Shown: positions 11,101-24,673 of the stretch, in pieces
How positions within the stretch are numbered: the first letter of the stretch is position 1
Layout: every line of letters starts with the position of its first letter
Program-made: the position numbers and the translations under genes
Origin: Limnephilus marmoratus
Lineage: Eukaryota > Arthropoda > Insecta > Trichoptera > Limnephilidae
Direction of reading: 5' to 3'
Length of the DNA: 64,000 bases
Assembly (NCBI GenBank): GCA_917880885.1
Contig: OU862920.1
Coordinates: forward strand, 3,038,001 to 3,102,000
Notes under the pieces: model-generated
Seen by the model: the letters and a program-made list of their open reading frames with translations, nothing else
Told to the model about the DNA's origin: nothing
Database searches by the model: none

Positions 11101-14100
11101 GCAATGCCACACAAAGAAATTGTTTCTCCCTGAGTGTCCTTTACCACGTGTTCCCGTCTCGAAATTGCTTCCTATACCATTCATCCGATTGCCGAAAATA
11201 CTTTTTTGATTTTTGTGTGCACGCTTGAGAAGGTTTCTATATACAATAGTGAGCTCTTTCGTTATGAAATTTAAATCCAAAATTTACTATAAGTGGCGCG
11301 TGAGTTGGTTGTTATCAATTTATCCAACTAAACGCCATTAAAATTACAAAGTAATAATTTGAATTCAAAAGAGTGACTAGTCTCCAACAAATGATTGGCA
11401 AACTTTGAGAAACTATTATTGTTTAAACATTTAATATGTTATTTTATTCTTATTTCAAAGTTTCTCACAGTTTTACCTTTGTAGAAGAAACCACAATCAT
11501 TACACGTCAATTTATAGATTCTAGATTTTTTCATTTTAATCTCTATCCTAATAATTTAGAATGTAATTTTTAAGTTTGTTATTTGCATAAAATACAGGAA
11601 GAATTTCATTTGGTACATTATTTGTTAAGGAATGGGAAATTTTATTATTAAAATAGGTACATAATTTTTCCATGCGTTTTAATAATAAAATAAATATATG
11701 ATATAACCACTATAGCGACAGCGCAATAAATTTTTTTTTTCTCTGATTGCTCGAGATATTTTGGTTGAATATTTTCCGCCCACATTAAAAAAATCATACC
11801 TCTGAATTTTATTATGGAGACATAAAAACTGATTATAGTTCTATATAGCCAATGAATTTATCTATCTTTTGTCGATTATCACATATTTGTAGGATTTATA
11901 AAAAAATATTATAAAATCGTAAACTTCTACTTAATTATTTACGAATAGGGGAAAATTTGCCAAAATTGGCAGCAAAGCAATCGGAGGTATTTTAAATATT
12001 GCCGTATTATGGCAGAAAGCGCTCCAGTGGTTAAGGAATTTATTCTTGTATTTTTTATTAAGAATGTTTCCAATTAAATTGGTGTTATGATTATACATAA
12101 TATCCAATATTGAGTTCTATTAAGAAATTAATATAATATAACACAATATTTTCTTGCATTTATGTGTTGTATATGTTTTTATCTAATGTATTTTTATTTT
12201 TCTTATTTCTTTCTTAAGTTTCAAAATTATCTGTCATCGTAAAATTGTACTATCAATATGTAAAAGCCCTCTGGGCGTTAAATAAGTGTGTTATACCTCT
12301 TTCACATCGGTTTCCGTAGAAGCCAGTATTCTCACATCTGCATTTGAATCCCGGATCCTGCGTGATCTGGATGCAGGTTCCTTTGTTCAGACAGGGAAGT
12401 CTTGAACAGATATTATTGCCCCGTTCTGCAAGTGCCAAATAGTACATTAGTAAATTACATATATGTAACACCCCACAGGTCGCCCCAAGTGGTTTGCTAC
12501 TTTTGGTAACAGGGGTTCCCCAGGTTCATGAGGTGAGGTTTGTTCGGTTTTCGGCGGAGAAACGTTTGCTCTCCTACTGCGTGGTGGACCGGAACGGGAG
12601 AGACTGGTTGAGGAACCTAGATCTCTCTAACCGGACTCTCTCGACCCATCGCTGTGCACCGCAGTGGGCGGGTTGGGTTCATATGTCTGTCACTCCTGGA
12701 TACATTGATACCCAGATTCCTAGCCACCCCTCATACCCATTTCCTTCCCAGAACTTATTATTGTGCTGTGTTGCGCTACCACCTTCTTCAACCAACGTTT
12801 CGGACAGAATTACAGTGTCCACCATCAGGGCAGATGTGTAATGTTCTACTTTATATATATCTGCCCTTATTAAATATAGCACAAAACATGAAAGAATTTT
12901 TTGTTGTTTTTTTTTTACATTAGCTCCACACAGAAAGCCCTGAGGAGAATAATTCCCACCAGGGCCCGTGTCATCTTTGGGGATGCTGTTGGAGGGTCTT
13001 TTTAGGAAAGGAAGAAGTTGAAGTTCTAGAAAGGGAAAAGGAAAGTGGGGTGGATAGGAATCTGGGAGTCAGTGTGTCCAAAAGTAACGGATATATGAAT
13101 CCATCCCTCCTACTGCGGTGCAAGGCAATGTTCCAGGAGAGTACGGCTGGAGAAGTCAAAGGGACACCCTCAACCATTATCTCCCGATCCGGCTTGCAAT
13201 GCAACTGGTGGGCAGACGCATCCAAGACAAACTTACCCTGTGAACTCGGGCACCCTTGCTAAGTCACCAACCTAGCGAATCACTTGGGGTGACCTATGGC
13301 AGAGATGTTTTTAATGCAATAAATAAATGGTTTTCGGGGCGGCAGTACCCATACCCGTTTACCAAATTGTTTTGAAGAAAAACACATATTTATTTTAGTC
13401 CAAATAACGTCAGGAATCAGTGGTTAAACTAAGTACTTTAAGATACGGTTCTGTATAATGTTACGGTATGTATATGTATATAAATTACCTTTGAGGGCAT
13501 TTCGGCATTCTTCCTTGGAGTTGTATCTGTACTCGGACTTGCAGCCGAACCCGCAGGTGCACGTGTACGAGATGATCTTGCAGCCGTTGTGCGCCTGTTC
13601 CAACTCGCAGCCCCATAGCTCACCTGCACACGCACACACAATCACATCATTAATTATTATTATTATCAATTATCACAAATATAAATACATTCGCCGTATA
13701 AACAGTGACATATTTAAGATTTTGAAAAAAGTTCACGCAGAATTTCAACAGAATTCAACAGAGTTCAATGGAATTTCGTTAGGCTAATTTGTTCGCTTTT
13801 GATTCATAGAGATCTCGAGAAATATGATCTAAACCAGTGGTTCTTAATTAAAATTGAGTTGGGGGTCCCTGAACAACGTCAGAGGGTCCGCAAGGTTTAA
13901 AATAAATAAATAAAAATGTGAAACGTGCGTCAAATGCATACATCAAATTTTAAGAAGAAGAAGACAAAAAGAAGTTCTTATCATCCATTAATCATATGAT
14001 GTTTTTTAGCAACTTTTTAACCCCCCCCCCCCCCCTGATGTGGTGAGGTTTTAGACTAACCCCCCCCCCCCCGCAAAATCACGTGTATTTTTTTTAGTAC

Positions 14101-17100
14101 AAAGTATTTTGAAATTTTCAGAATATTATCGCGAAAAATAAATACACATGATATCTCATTGTAACCCCCCCCCCTCGTGATTTTTTCCGAACCCCCCCCC
14201 CCTTTTCGAGCCTCGCGTGTTTTATGGACGACCCCTAATATAAATTAAAACAAACAAAACTTGGGATGAAGAGAATGTTCTCAGTTTCCAAATCTTTCGA
14301 AATTGCAAAATAGAGATGAAGATTTGTTCGCTTATTGTTTGGATAACCAAACCAAAGTTTCTGGATGCAAATTGAGAAAGATGTATGAAACTTTTATTAA
14401 TTATTTTTACATGAAATGGCAAAAAGTGAGGTGCCAATAACGTTTACTGTAAGTTAGACAAATTTTGTCTAATGAAATGAGTGTGTATTTTTATTAGTTT
14501 TTTTGATGTCAGTAATTTTAGTTATAAAATACACTCGGAATAGGCTCAGCTCAGTGAAGTGGAATATACCAAAAAAATGTATATTGTAATATTATCTTGG
14601 TTAATAAATAATTTTAAAAACACGTAAGATGAAGGGTGATCCATTTTATAATGTTTGCATTCAAATTTTCAATATTTATAAAATTAAAATTATAAAATAT
14701 TTCCAATAATAAAATAATATGAAAGCTTATTTCATCACCTTTGAAAAACAATTTTTAGTTTTCATACACGTTTCGAAATATTTCGTTTATTTCGATTTTG
14801 TTGCAAAGTGGAAATACTGTGATCTTCTGACATAATATTCTCAAGGACTAAGGAATTAAAGCAATTATTATAATATAAGTAATGTAATTTTTTTTTTGTT
14901 ATTTATGTGAATTTATATTGTTTTTTTGACTTCTTGCACACGCCAAAAGAATGCTCTTCGAATTCTTTATGGCAAGTTCTTTTAATGGTACTGATAGTCT
15001 GTCAGTGACAGACATGCTTATATTGCTTATTAGTGGCATCCTCCCTTTCTGGTTTCTACTAATGAGCGGATTGTACCTAGAAGCATGTGTGTCACCCCCA
15101 AATGAGCACGCTCATTTATGAACTTGTGTGTCAGTATCATAAATGATTCAAAGAAATGAAAGAAACTGACAACTTTAGAAGTCAAAATGATTAGATTCAT
15201 TATTTATTAAGAGGGCATTACCAGAGAAAACCAGAAATATGTCATTTTCAAATCAGATTTTAGACGTATTGACTCTTTTCCACACAAACATTATAAATGG
15301 ATTTCGAAAGATTGTTCTTTTATCTAGCATTCGCATGTAATTTCTTAAAATTAGCGCAATATAAACATGCACTCAAAAATTATTTTTCCATAATGTAACA
15401 TATACGCAATATGGACATGTTGAAATGAAATGATGATATTTCTAATTGTTCTTTTTTTGTTGTGATACACAAAATAATTGTATGTTATTTTTAAGTTTCA
15501 GTTTTTAAGTTATTTATTTTTTCCATAATGTAACTTTATATACGCAATATGGACATGTTGAAATGATATGATGATATTTCTCATTGTTCTTTTTTGTTAT
15601 TTTTTGTTGTGATACATAAAATAATTGTATGTTATTTTTAAGTTTAAAACTACTATTATGTAATGATATTATTTTTCTTACTTTTGTACTCTATTATATG
15701 TTTATTTATAAAAGGCAGTATAGCCGTTTATGTATTTAAAATAAAATTAAAATAAAGTAATAAATTTTGAGAATTTTTTTAAATTTTTAATATAATAAGG
15801 TTATTCCATAGGTCGTTGGCAGATTTGTTAAATTTTCAAAAAAGATTTTGTATTATACCACACCCATTTCAAATAATATAATCATGCAGTAAAATAAATC
15901 AATACATTATCTAGCAAACGCATGTTTTAGAATTTTAATATTAGTTTCAATAAAATCATTAAAAAACATGTACGTACATGTGTTTCTTGGCGAAAATTAG
16001 TCCATTTTGTGTATTTATTTGCGCACTTACAAACTAATATATTTCAGATTTTTTTAACATTCTTATTAAATTTAGACATTATTGAAAAATGATAAATACT
16101 TATAATCAAAAAATAACTACCAAAAGTACATTATTTTAATAGTTTTATCATCACGCCTTTCAGCATTTTTGGATGAAGGTATAAATTAAAGCTAATTTGA
16201 ATTGAAATAAATTCGATATTGAGTTATAATTTTTAAAAGCTGGTACGGAGAATAATTAATCTTTCTCGTTGTAACCGCCCTGCACGATCGTAAGAACAAC
16301 TTTCGACGAAATGTGGATTTTGGTCCGCTGGCTGGTTAAACGCTCTTAAAATGCCACCACGTGCAAAACAATACAGCCAAAAATAGATAATTAACGAGGA
16401 AATGTACAAAATACGCATATTTAATCAATTCACATAAATAAACCTAAAAATAAATGTAATGATAGGTACATCAGTGGGAGGTAGAAGGTATTTATTCATA
16501 TTACATAAAAGTTGTGGCGGTCCGTGACTTTTCAGTGAGCTAGAATGCTAAGATAAAAAATACGACGTTATTTAGACGACGCGACGCGACGAAAGATGCG
16601 GTGCATCCCCAAACTGAAATAATTCTGAAAATCTTCGTACAAAAATATGAAATTTTGAAAAATAATAAAATTATTTTCAGTTTTAACATCATTAATGTCG
16701 TACGTTTCAATCGTAGCACTTCTGCTCCCTGAAAACTTACGATCCGTCACTGAAAAATTGTATATATTCGCACAGCACAGCAATCAGAATAATAAGATGA
16801 GAACTAAAATATTGTAAGTACTAAAATGATCAATATAAACGCCTCCCTTTAACTGATGTTGCACTTTTATAATTTCCGTGACGTTTCACGGTTACGGTAC
16901 CGTGACGGCAAAAGGGTTATATGTAATGTTATAAAAGCGTTCATTGAGTTATGTTTACTAATCACAAAAGTAATATTATCTATTTTTAATTGTTAACTTT
17001 ATGAGTAAAATCTCAAATTATAATACTTAATTAAATGAAGACGATATTAGCGAAACTCAATTTAATTAAGTATTAGTATCTCTAATTCAAGACATTTTTC

Positions 17101-20100
17101 TACCTACTCGACGAAAATTAGTTCAGAATTTCGAATTTACGCGAAAACAGACATATGTACGAGTATGTTGTAGGTATGTAGACCGATTTGTTACTCGAAT
17201 CAAAAGCCCTAAAACAAATTAAATTTATTGCTGTAACGGATATACATCGCCATCGCTCCTTGAAGATATTTTGTATAATATTTTGTAATATTCCATAACA
17301 GTTGATCCGTCGACAGTTGATCCGTCGACAGTTGGGCCCCCATACAATATGCTGTCGGTTTGGAGAAAATACGGTATAAGGTAAAACACCACATTTCTGA
17401 CCCTGCTCCAATTTCTGACATATGTAACACAAATTACGATTTTACCAACTGAAGTAACATTCCTACGTATATTGATATTAGCGCATCGAGAATGTTGTTC
17501 CCCTCTCCCTCTAACCAACATTTAGTCTAAGGACTATTTGACACCCATTTCTACCAAAATATTATTTAGTATTTGATTTTGGTGATTTTGTGATATTGCA
17601 CATTTTTTCACCTTTTTCGGCGAGTAAACCAAATTTTACAAAATGTGAAGACACAGTTCACCAATGTTTTATGTATTGTTTTTGTATGTTTTTCAATAGA
17701 GTATTGACCATATTTATACATTTAAAACGGAAAGGAATATATTTCAATGGATTAATGATAGTTTTTGAGCGGTCAGTAATAGGTACCTGTTCTAATAGTG
17801 TGATCATATTTCTGACATGTATGTCAGAAAATGATACGCCTCCAAAAAATCATGTTCATATTTCTGACCTGTATGTCAGAAATGTTTCCAAAAATTCAAA
17901 ATTTCGTTTCAATAATACAAGGTTGATTTTAGAAAAAAATATTGAAATTCATGAAAAAAAAGTGATAGCTTAACGTGTCAGAAATAGGGTGTTTTACCTT
18001 AGGTACCCAATTACACAAAATATGATTAAGTGACCCCGAAGGAATGTGCAGAGAGGATATACCGCCGAATATTAAAAGTATGAAACATATTTTCATTCAA
18101 ATGTTTCAAGGAAAAATCTACTTGTCTATATACTGTGCATACCAACTTCCCATTTTAAGCAAAGTTCTTGAAAAAATCGTCTTTGATGAATTGTACTCGA
18201 CTATTTTGACAAACATTATGCCGAATCAGCACGGATTTATGAAAGGTTGATCTACAACATCCAACCTCGCCCTTTTCATTAACTTCTTGCATAGCAAGAT
18301 GGACGATAAGGAGCAAGTTGATTCTATTAGGTCCTTACATGTGAAATTGGCGTTTTGCCGTACTGGCAACTTTGATCTCAAATATCTTCTCTTTGGATAG
18401 GAATTCCAAATTCAAATTTATACAGCTATTTACTCATGTATTTGTGTTTCGAAAATTATAATTCAATTGTTTTTTTCCTTAATTGTTTTTTTCTTTGCGT
18501 CACTTAGTTTACAAAATGGAAAACTTGAAATATCGCGTTATTTACGAGTACGAGTTCCACCGTGGCACCAGTGCTGCAGAAACGGCTCGAAGGATTAATG
18601 ATGTGTATGGCAACGGTGCCGCAAAAGAAAACACAGTGCGTTTTTGGTTCCAACGTTTTCGTTCTGGAAATTCGAATGTTCGGAGACCAAAGTTGATAAT
18701 GAAGAATTGAAGGCTATTGTGGAAGCGGATCCATCGCAAACCTCGTCCGAGTTAGCTGCAGGCTGCGGTGTTAGTGATAAAACTGTTTTAATTCACTTGA
18801 AGCAAATTGGGAAGGTGAAAAAGCTTGAAAGGTTGGTACCTCACGAATTGAGTGAAGCAAATCAACAAACGCGCGTTAGAACGCTAGACCACACACTGCA
18901 CAACAGACGGCTACCAAATTAGAGGAGCTTCAATTGGAATGTCTAAGACATCCACCGTGCTCTCCGGACCTTGCCCCAACAGATTACCATTTTTTTTCGA
19001 AATTTGAATAACTTATTGCAAGGGAAAAAATTCAACTCCGATGGGGCAGTCCAAACCGCCTTCAAAGATTTTATTGATTCCCGTCCGAATGGTTTTCTTA
19101 GTAAAGGGATCGATGAACTACCCATGAGATGGCAAAAGTGCATAGATAGCAATGGTACATACTTTGATTAAATAAATATATTATATTTAAAAAAAATCGA
19201 CTTTATGGTCACCCATACAAAACGCCAATTTCATATGTAAGGACCTAATATGTATACAGACTTCTCACTCAATTCTTTTGAAAAAACTTAACCTACTTGG
19301 TATACATGGCGACATATTTAGATGGATTAAGTCCTACATTAGTAATTGCAATCAGGTAATATTAATCAACGGTGTCTATTCTAAGTGTATAGAGGTAATA
19401 TCCGGTGTCCCGCAAGGTTCCCACCTAGGTCCGCTCTTCTTCAATATTTATATAAACTACATTGGATCATGCTTTAAAAATTTGTATTTTACGCTGACGA
19501 TATGAAAATATTCAAAGTTGTGCATTCTCTCTCTGATTATGAAGCGTTACAAAGTGACCTAGACAGGCTTTGCAAGTATTGCAAAATTAACTGTTTATAT
19601 ATCAATGTTTCCAAATGTCATACTATTTTCCGACATTCACCAGAAATAAACATGTAATTAAGTACTCTTATTCACTCAACAATGAACCTGTCATCTCTAA
19701 AACGGAATTTAAAGATCTTGGTGTTTACCTTGATAGCAAATTTATATTTAATAAGCACATCAACTCAATCGTTCACAGGTCATACAAAATGCTTGGTTTT
19801 GTTCTTCGTATAAGTAAAGTGTTCAGTAATCCGCGTACAGTAGTAATGTTGTATGTTGCATTAGTCAGAAGTACACTGGAATATGCTTCGCCAATTTGGA
19901 ACCCGCAGTACAAAGTATACATAGAACATATTCAAAACAAATTTATAAAATATCTTACCTTCAAATTCAACAATAACTTTGAATACACATTTAAAACTTT
20001 GCAACAAAGGCGAGCAATAGCTGATCTGACATTTATAAACAAATTTTTAAATAATAACATTGACCGTACCGAACTTCTTTCCCTGGTTAATTTTAACATA

Positions 20101-23100
20101 CTATAACACGCCATACAGAATTATTCCACACGCTTAATTACAAGACAAATGCAGCATCTAATTCGCCAATCAATCGTGCTCTTCATATGTTCAATAATAT
20201 TGGTCCAAATTCTAACATCGTCATTTTATCCTATTCACGGTCCAAATTTAAAAAGAGCATCTTGTAAATAATGTAAATTGTTCAATGCGCATATATACAT
20301 ACATACACACATACTCACACACACTCACCCTCACCCTCACACACACACCCGCACACCTTCCCACTACATACATTACCCGGTAATTACTTAATATGTATAC
20401 CATAAATAAGACATTACAATGGAACACGTAATAGGTAATAAGTACCCACCATGAAATATACTTTTTAATTGTAATTTTTTTCACCAATGTCTCTAATGTA
20501 CTGTTTGTTTCTGTTTAAAAATAAAAATAAGTACAACAAATCGAGACTGTATATACATTCGTTTGATATTCATACGAACTTTTGAAGTTGAACTTACATT
20601 TGAAATTGGTATATAATGCACAAAAGATTATAATCTCAGAAAACTAAAGTAGACGAGAGTGGGAAAACTATGAAGTACCGCACAAAGAGGAGACCGATAG
20701 GCTACAAAACAACGCTGATTATACAATGATTATTAGTGACCAACCGATGGTTCGGTTTCGGTTTCGGCAAGTTTCGGCAAAAAAATCTACTTTCGGCATC
20801 AGTTTCTCTGCGTTCGTGAATTATCGCGCGTCGTTCGGCTGACTTCGAGTGAGTTCGTGGCTCGACTGTCACCCGCCATCATCGAGTTTATGTATTATTT
20901 CTCGCGCATAGCGATTAGATAAGTGTTTGGTTTTGTTATCAAGAGGTAGTCAACATGAATATTAATTTTGTTTGTTTTATAGCAGTACCTAATGTCAAAA
21001 AATAACTAATTTTTTTATTTTATTTATTTTTTTATTATTTTAAAATAACTAATTTTTTTGCGTACTTCAATTAATGTTTTATTTTTTATTTCATTTAACT
21101 CGTGTTGTTTATTTCAAGCCAAATTCTATTTCATCACTTTATTTGATTTGAGCCTTTTCGTCTTTATCGCAGATCGTTATTGACAGGAAGCCATCTTACC
21201 GCAAATTAATGTACCGATGTAAACGGTTGCTATCGTCTCTATGAGCACTTGCAGGGACGGGCGTTGTACTTTAAAACAACTTCCGTGAGCATTCATTACC
21301 ATAAGTCGGATGCATACGTAAACGCTCCTGTGAGTAACTTGTCAAAAACGTACATAAGTCGTAAATTTTACTTATGAGTGTAAAGCTAGTCTAATAATCG
21401 TAAACTTTTGTATTTTGAAAACGAGTGAAGGAAATACCTAAACTGACACACTTTTTGTATTAAATCTAATCAGTTTGTCAATGACCATGCAGGTAGTGCA
21501 TCCAGATCGGCTTTCGTTTTAAAACAGTTTTGACTCTTACGAACCCCTTTAATAAAATTATAGAAGCATTGTTTTCGGTTTGTTATTTACCTGTATCTTT
21601 TTGGTTTTTAAAAAGGGCCCTTTTAACAGTGTGCCTGCAGCTCAAAACCCCTAAAAAGCCTGTTTCGTGAAGCGTGAAGCGATACTATCGGTGCGCTCTG
21701 TATGTAATTTACACAGTTTTTTTGTATCTTCAACTTTTATAGTAAATTTCTCTAGCAAGTTTTTTGTCACCTAAATAAGTAACTACTTGAAACTTTTCTT
21801 CTGATACGTAATTTAATTAAGTCATTATTATTATTATCAATATTTATGAATGAGCATATATTTTATAAACAAAGGATTTAATCAGATGTTTTCAAGTAAA
21901 GCAGCCATTGAAAAAAAGCTGCGATGTTGACCTGTAAATCTAATGCTGGATAATTGTAGTATTATATCGAAAGGCAAACACGCTCAGAAACCTATAAAAT
22001 TGATTAATAATAATATTTGAATAAAATGAATGCATGTTGACTCGTGTTAAGTTTTAATAACTATATAATTGAAGATAAACACGCTCAAGGCTTTCGGGAA
22101 AGAGTTCTAGTTATAATATTTTAATTAAATTGCATGTTGACTTGTATAAAATCTTAATAACTATCAGTGACCGACCGAAGGTTCGATCTCGGTTTCGGCA
22201 AGTTTCGGCAGAAAATCTGCCGAAACAGAATTTTTTTTAGACATGTTAAAAAGCGATTGTTTAATGTTATTTGTCAGATATTTGGTTTATTTTTTAAACA
22301 CTATTCAGACAGTTAACACGTGTTAAATTAAATAAATAAATAAAACAATAGTTGAAGTACGTAAAAAAAAAAAAAAAAATTATAATACCTCTTTTCGTTA
22401 ATATGTTTTGTTATTTTTTTATAATTTTTGTTTGTTTTATAGAAGTAATATTAAAAAAAAGAATGACCGTTCGCCTCGCCCGATCACACTTTTCATAACG
22501 CTCTCGTCACGCATTCACCAGCTTACTCCCCAAGTCAAGCGTGCGTAAAGGCCCGACCCTTCTCCTCGCCCGATCACACTTTTCGTAACGCTCTCGTTAA
22601 ATTAACTCGTGTTAACTGTCCGAATAAGTGTAAGAAATAAGCCAAATAACAGTAAACAATCGATTTTTAACATTTCTAAAAAAGTTTCGGTTTCGGCCGA
22701 AACTGAGATAGACACCGAAGATTCGGTTTCGGTTTCGGTGGAAAGTCCTGTTTCGGTCGTACACTAATAACTATATTATTGAATGGTAAGCATTCTCAAG
22801 GTTTTCAGGAAAGATTTCAAGTCAAAATATTTTAATAAATTTAAGGAAAGCTGACTTGCGTTAAATCTTAATAACTATATTATTGAAAGTTAAGCACGCT
22901 CAAGGTTTTCAGGAAAGAGTTATAATAATATTGAAATAAATCCAAGAAATGTTTACTTGTATTAAATCATAATAACTATATTATTGATTGGTAAGAACTC
23001 TCAAGGTTTTCAGCAAAGAGTTGAAGTTAAAGTATTTTAATAAATTTAAGGAATGCTGACTTGCTAACTATATTATTGAGTGGTAGCACGCTCAAGGTTT

Positions 23101-24613
23101 TCAGGAAAGAGTTCTAGTCATAATATTTTAATAATTCAATGAACGATGAACGCTTACTTGTATTAAATCTTTAATACCAGATAATTACGTAAACATGTAT
23201 CCCTTCAAAAAGTAACTTTGTAATGAATAAGCAATCAGAATCATTCGCTCAGTCACCACTTTTGTATCCAGTGTAATTTTCATAATAATTTCGAAATTAA
23301 AATATGTATTTAGTTTAGACCATTCCTACTCCAATGTAAACATGTATCCCTTCAAAAAGCAATAAAAAAATTCCATACATCATAAATATAATAACGATTT
23401 GACGAATATAAAATTAGGTCATTAATAATTCATATTATTTATAAGGTTTTTCCCTAGAAGTGAGCTACAAACCCAAGGTAATTTGTCTACTGGAATTAAA
23501 TGAAACAAAATATTTCGAAATTCGACAGTCTAAAACGACTTAGCAACAAATATAATTAATATAATTGATTAAAATCCTTGTAGACCACCCCTCTTCCCCT
23601 CCTCCATATTTTATGTATATAAACCGTAGACTAAGAATTATTTGTACCGGTCTGAAGATGGCCCTAACGAGCTGAAACCGGTTACGGTCAATAAAATTAA
23701 GTGGAATAAAGTCTTATAATTGTTTTATTGTAATATAATAAATATACTAGACACTTATATTGAATGGGAAAATGCTCAGTGCTTTCAGGAGACAGTTTTA
23801 ACTGATTTTAAAAATTTGATTTTAAAACTAGTTAATAATATTATATATTGACCTATAAGAGATCAGCATCCCCACACGGACACTTCGGAGCGACCGTGCC
23901 ACGCGCCACTTCAGGCCGCCACGCAGAAAAGTAAAGACCAAAAGTAAGATAAGGGGGCATACATTAATTATGTGAGCTCAAAAGGGGGGGGGGGGGTCCA
24001 GCAAAATCTCTCGTTACTTGAAAAGAATATACGAAGTGGCCCAAATTTATCTCACCAAGGGGGGTGAGGGGTCTAGATCATAGGCGGATTTAGGGGGGGG
24101 GCACGGGGGCACGTGCCCCCCCCAAACGGTATTTTTGTGTACTGTGGAGATTCCATCACAGAACATACTTAGAAGCAGAAACTGTCTTTATTAAACATTT
24201 AATTTTTCTATTGTTTTGACACTTTCGTAAATCTTCCTATATATACTTGAACTTGTAACCGTCCGCCCCTTGTGCCCCCCCCAGAAACAAATCCTGGATC
24301 CGCCCTTGGTCTAGATTGAAGGAAAAACTGCTCATGTAATGAATGTATGCCCCCTGGTTTACAGCGCAGTTCACTGTTAGACTTTTGTCTGCGACACTGA
24401 GTTTGTAGTGGCGCGTGGCACGGTCGCTCCGAAGTGACTGTGTGGGAGGTGCTATTTGGCACAATATCCCAAATCTAATGATGAAATCACTATTTTCAAT
24501 TAATATTTTCTCCAAATCAATTTGGTTTACGAATACCAAAAAAATATTTCAGTTAAATTAAAGTTTTTCCCATCGCTTCCCTTGAGTAGGATTTAATTAA
24601 AATTATTCTTCTA

Positions 24614-24673
<60 letters not shown>

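Larger units (their letters stand above)
17298..20640. mobile_element. GTTGATCCGYCGAC element carrying three insertions
   Basis: The left end AGTTGATCCGTCGACAGTTG and the flanking AAAATACGGTATA and CCCGAAGGAATGTGCAGAGA match the left half of the element at 57318-58166. The right part ATTCGTTTGATATTCATACG to TGGTATATAATGCACAAAAG (20555-20632) matches its right half. Between them sit a Tc1/mariner-like MITE (17379-17999) and a LINE (18140-20275) that itself contains a cecropia mariner. The extreme right terminus is lost. Confidence 0.65.

Noticed and set aside
17590..17973. A 127-codon plus-strand frame
   Set aside because: It lies wholly inside a MITE and crosses its repeated palindromic motifs; no recognisable protein.
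23646..23682. A hammerhead ribozyme at CTGAAGATGG...GCTGAAACCGG
   Set aside because: The flanking ACCGGT strands pair with each other, giving a simple stem with an internal loop. In a hammerhead those strands belong to different helices.
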